A stretch of DNA of 64,000 nt from NCBI GenBank assembly GCA_030372985.1, contig JAUCQB010000055.1:1-64000 (forward strand), written 5' to 3'. Of this stretch, positions 63,078 through 64,000 are shown one piece after another; position 1 is the stretch's first letter; every line of letters begins with the position of its first letter. The notes under the pieces were generated by a model. That model did not search any database, was not told the origin of the DNA, and saw only the letters and a program-made list of their open reading frames with translations. Position numbers and translations under genes: made by a program. The stretch is from Phycisphaerae bacterium (GTDB lineage Bacteria; Planctomycetota; Phycisphaerae; UBA1845; PWPN01).

Positions 63078-64000
63078 TCACTCCGGGTAGGTCGAAGGCA
63101 CCCCCGTCTCAGGTTGTTCGTCGGGGCGGGTCTCCCACGGTAGCGCCGCCGCGCCACCGGAGAAGAAGAAGCCCAGCGGGTCGGTAAGCACGTCGGAGCC
63201 ATCCTCCAGGTACTGCTCCTGCGGAGCAACATCCGGCGACCAGCCGCCGCCGAGCGCCTTATACAGAGCAACGAGGTTGACGGCGACCTGCCCGCGGCTT
63301 TGTGCGAGGGCGGTCTCCAGATTCACCAGCGCACGCTGGGCGATCAGCACGTTCTGAAAATCGGTCAGGCCGTCCTGGTAGCGCGTCTCGGCCAGCTGCG
63401 CCGAGCGCCGGCCGGCCTCGGCTGCCCGCACCAGTGCCGCATAGCGGGCCTGCTCGCGCGTGTAGGCGACCAGCGCGGTCTCGACGTCCTGGAGAGCCAG
63501 CAGAAGCGTCTGCTCATAAGAGACGTAGGCCTGGTGGGTGGCGACCTGTTGCACCGCGATCCGGTTGAGATTGCGCAGACCGTCGAAGATATTCCACCGG
63601 AGAGCCGGACCGAATCCGTACGTGACGCTCCGAGCGTCCAGCATGTGATTGATGTCCGTCGCCTCAAAACCAAAAGTGCCGGACAGCGAGAATCGTGGAT
63701 AGAGATCCGCCGCGGCTACGCCGATTTGAGCAGTCTGCGCGGCCAGACGACGCTCGGCCGCGCGAACGTCGGGTCGACGACGAACAAGATCAACCGGAAC
63801 ACCAATCAGGGTCTCCGCCGGCGGCTTGGGGATGTCCCCCACAACCGACAGCTCGTCGTACAACGCCGCCGGTTCACGTCCGATCAGGACGCCAAGGCGA
63901 TAGATCGCGACGGACAGACCGGCCTCAAGCAGCGGCAGTTCCGATTCCGTGGTCGCCAAGTTGGTCTCCGCCTGACGAACATCCAGTTCGGACACAAGCT
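63078..64000 (-). CDS. TolC/NodT-type outer-membrane efflux protein, 5' truncated
   Basis: At least 307 residues are visible; the N-terminus lies beyond the window. QAETNLATTESELPLLEAGLSVAIYRLGVLIG and RRRPDVRAAERRLAAQTAQIGVAAADLYP are NodT-family hallmarks, and the second half is the usual repeat (LALQDVETALVAYTRE). It forms the exit duct for the RND pump and is the first gene of the operon. The visible frame has no internal break. Confidence 0.92.
   Translation of the reverse strand, partial: LVSELDVRQAETNLATTESELPLLEAGLSVAIYRLGVLIGREPAALYDELSVVGDIPKPPAETLIGVPVDLVRRRPDVRAAERRLAAQTAQIGVAAADLYPRFSLSGTFGFEATDINHMLDARSVTYGFGPALRWNIFDGLRNLNRIAVQQVATHQAYVSYEQTLLLALQDVETALVAYTREQARYAALVRAAEAGRRSAQLAETRYQDGLTDFQNVLIAQRALVNLETALAQSRGQVAVNLVALYKALGGGWSPDVAPQEQYLEDGSDVLTDPLGFFFSGGAAALPWETRPDEQPETGVPSTYPE

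Overview
This 64 kb window is chromosomal, GC-rich DNA that most likely comes from an uncultured Planctomycetota bacterium of the Phycisphaerae type. Three things point there: several secreted proteins ending in PEP-CTERM sorting signals (a PEPAS motif, a hydrophobic stretch, then RRR); three secreted proteins ending in the same dockerin-like DxDxDVDxxDF...LQxCxSG module; and glycan-degrading enzymes mixed with Planctomycete-style housekeeping genes. The lineage call is inference from these signatures. I saw no rRNA, tRNA, CRISPR array, prophage or plasmid functions.

Layout. 0-6.4 kb: a truncated DUF1080 lipoprotein, a gamma-carbonic anhydrase, a LarA-type enzyme, a REP-associated transposase (RAYT) set between arrays of its palindromes, and an NfnAB-like pair. 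6.7-12 kb: a degenerate KaiC-like/PPDK_N fusion, NADP-type glutamate dehydrogenase and a divergent LysR regulator with a three-half-site operator. 12-22 kb: a run of PEP-CTERM and related secreted-protein genes on the minus strand, interrupted by miaA, a small RRM protein and a 45-residue hydrophobic peptide. 22-25 kb: a DUF4382-like protein, a small zinc-ribbon protein and a TIGR03790-like secreted protein.

25.5-38.5 kb is an exopolysaccharide locus of the kind associated with exosortase/PEP-CTERM systems. Wza, Wzz, a CpsD-like ATPase, a FemAB-like protein, two glycosyltransferases, an ABC-2 permease and a polysaccharide deacetylase lie on the minus strand. A divergent ExeA-like ATPase carries a very long coiled-coil tail. 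No exosortase gene is in the window. This locus probably builds the surface polysaccharide that goes with the PEP-CTERM proteins encoded at 12-22 kb.

38.5-64 kb: a radical SAM/SPASM protein with an in-frame repeat insertion, mtnA, purE, a FliA/WhiG-like sigma factor, a GH130 enzyme, a CorA-like transporter, two large dockerin-bearing secreted proteins, a Flp pilin, a GspE/PilB ATPase, a DUF6807-like lipoprotein, a GH38 alpha-mannosidase, a prepilin and a tripartite RND efflux operon cut by the window end.

The most notable unexplained signal is a leader element found upstream of three neighbouring PEP-CTERM genes. It has a -10-like box, then a purine tract, then a small hairpin with a 7-nt loop starting GTC, at nearly constant spacing and about 160-180 nt before each start codon. 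It may be a shared RNA or protein-binding regulatory site for the exported-protein regulon.
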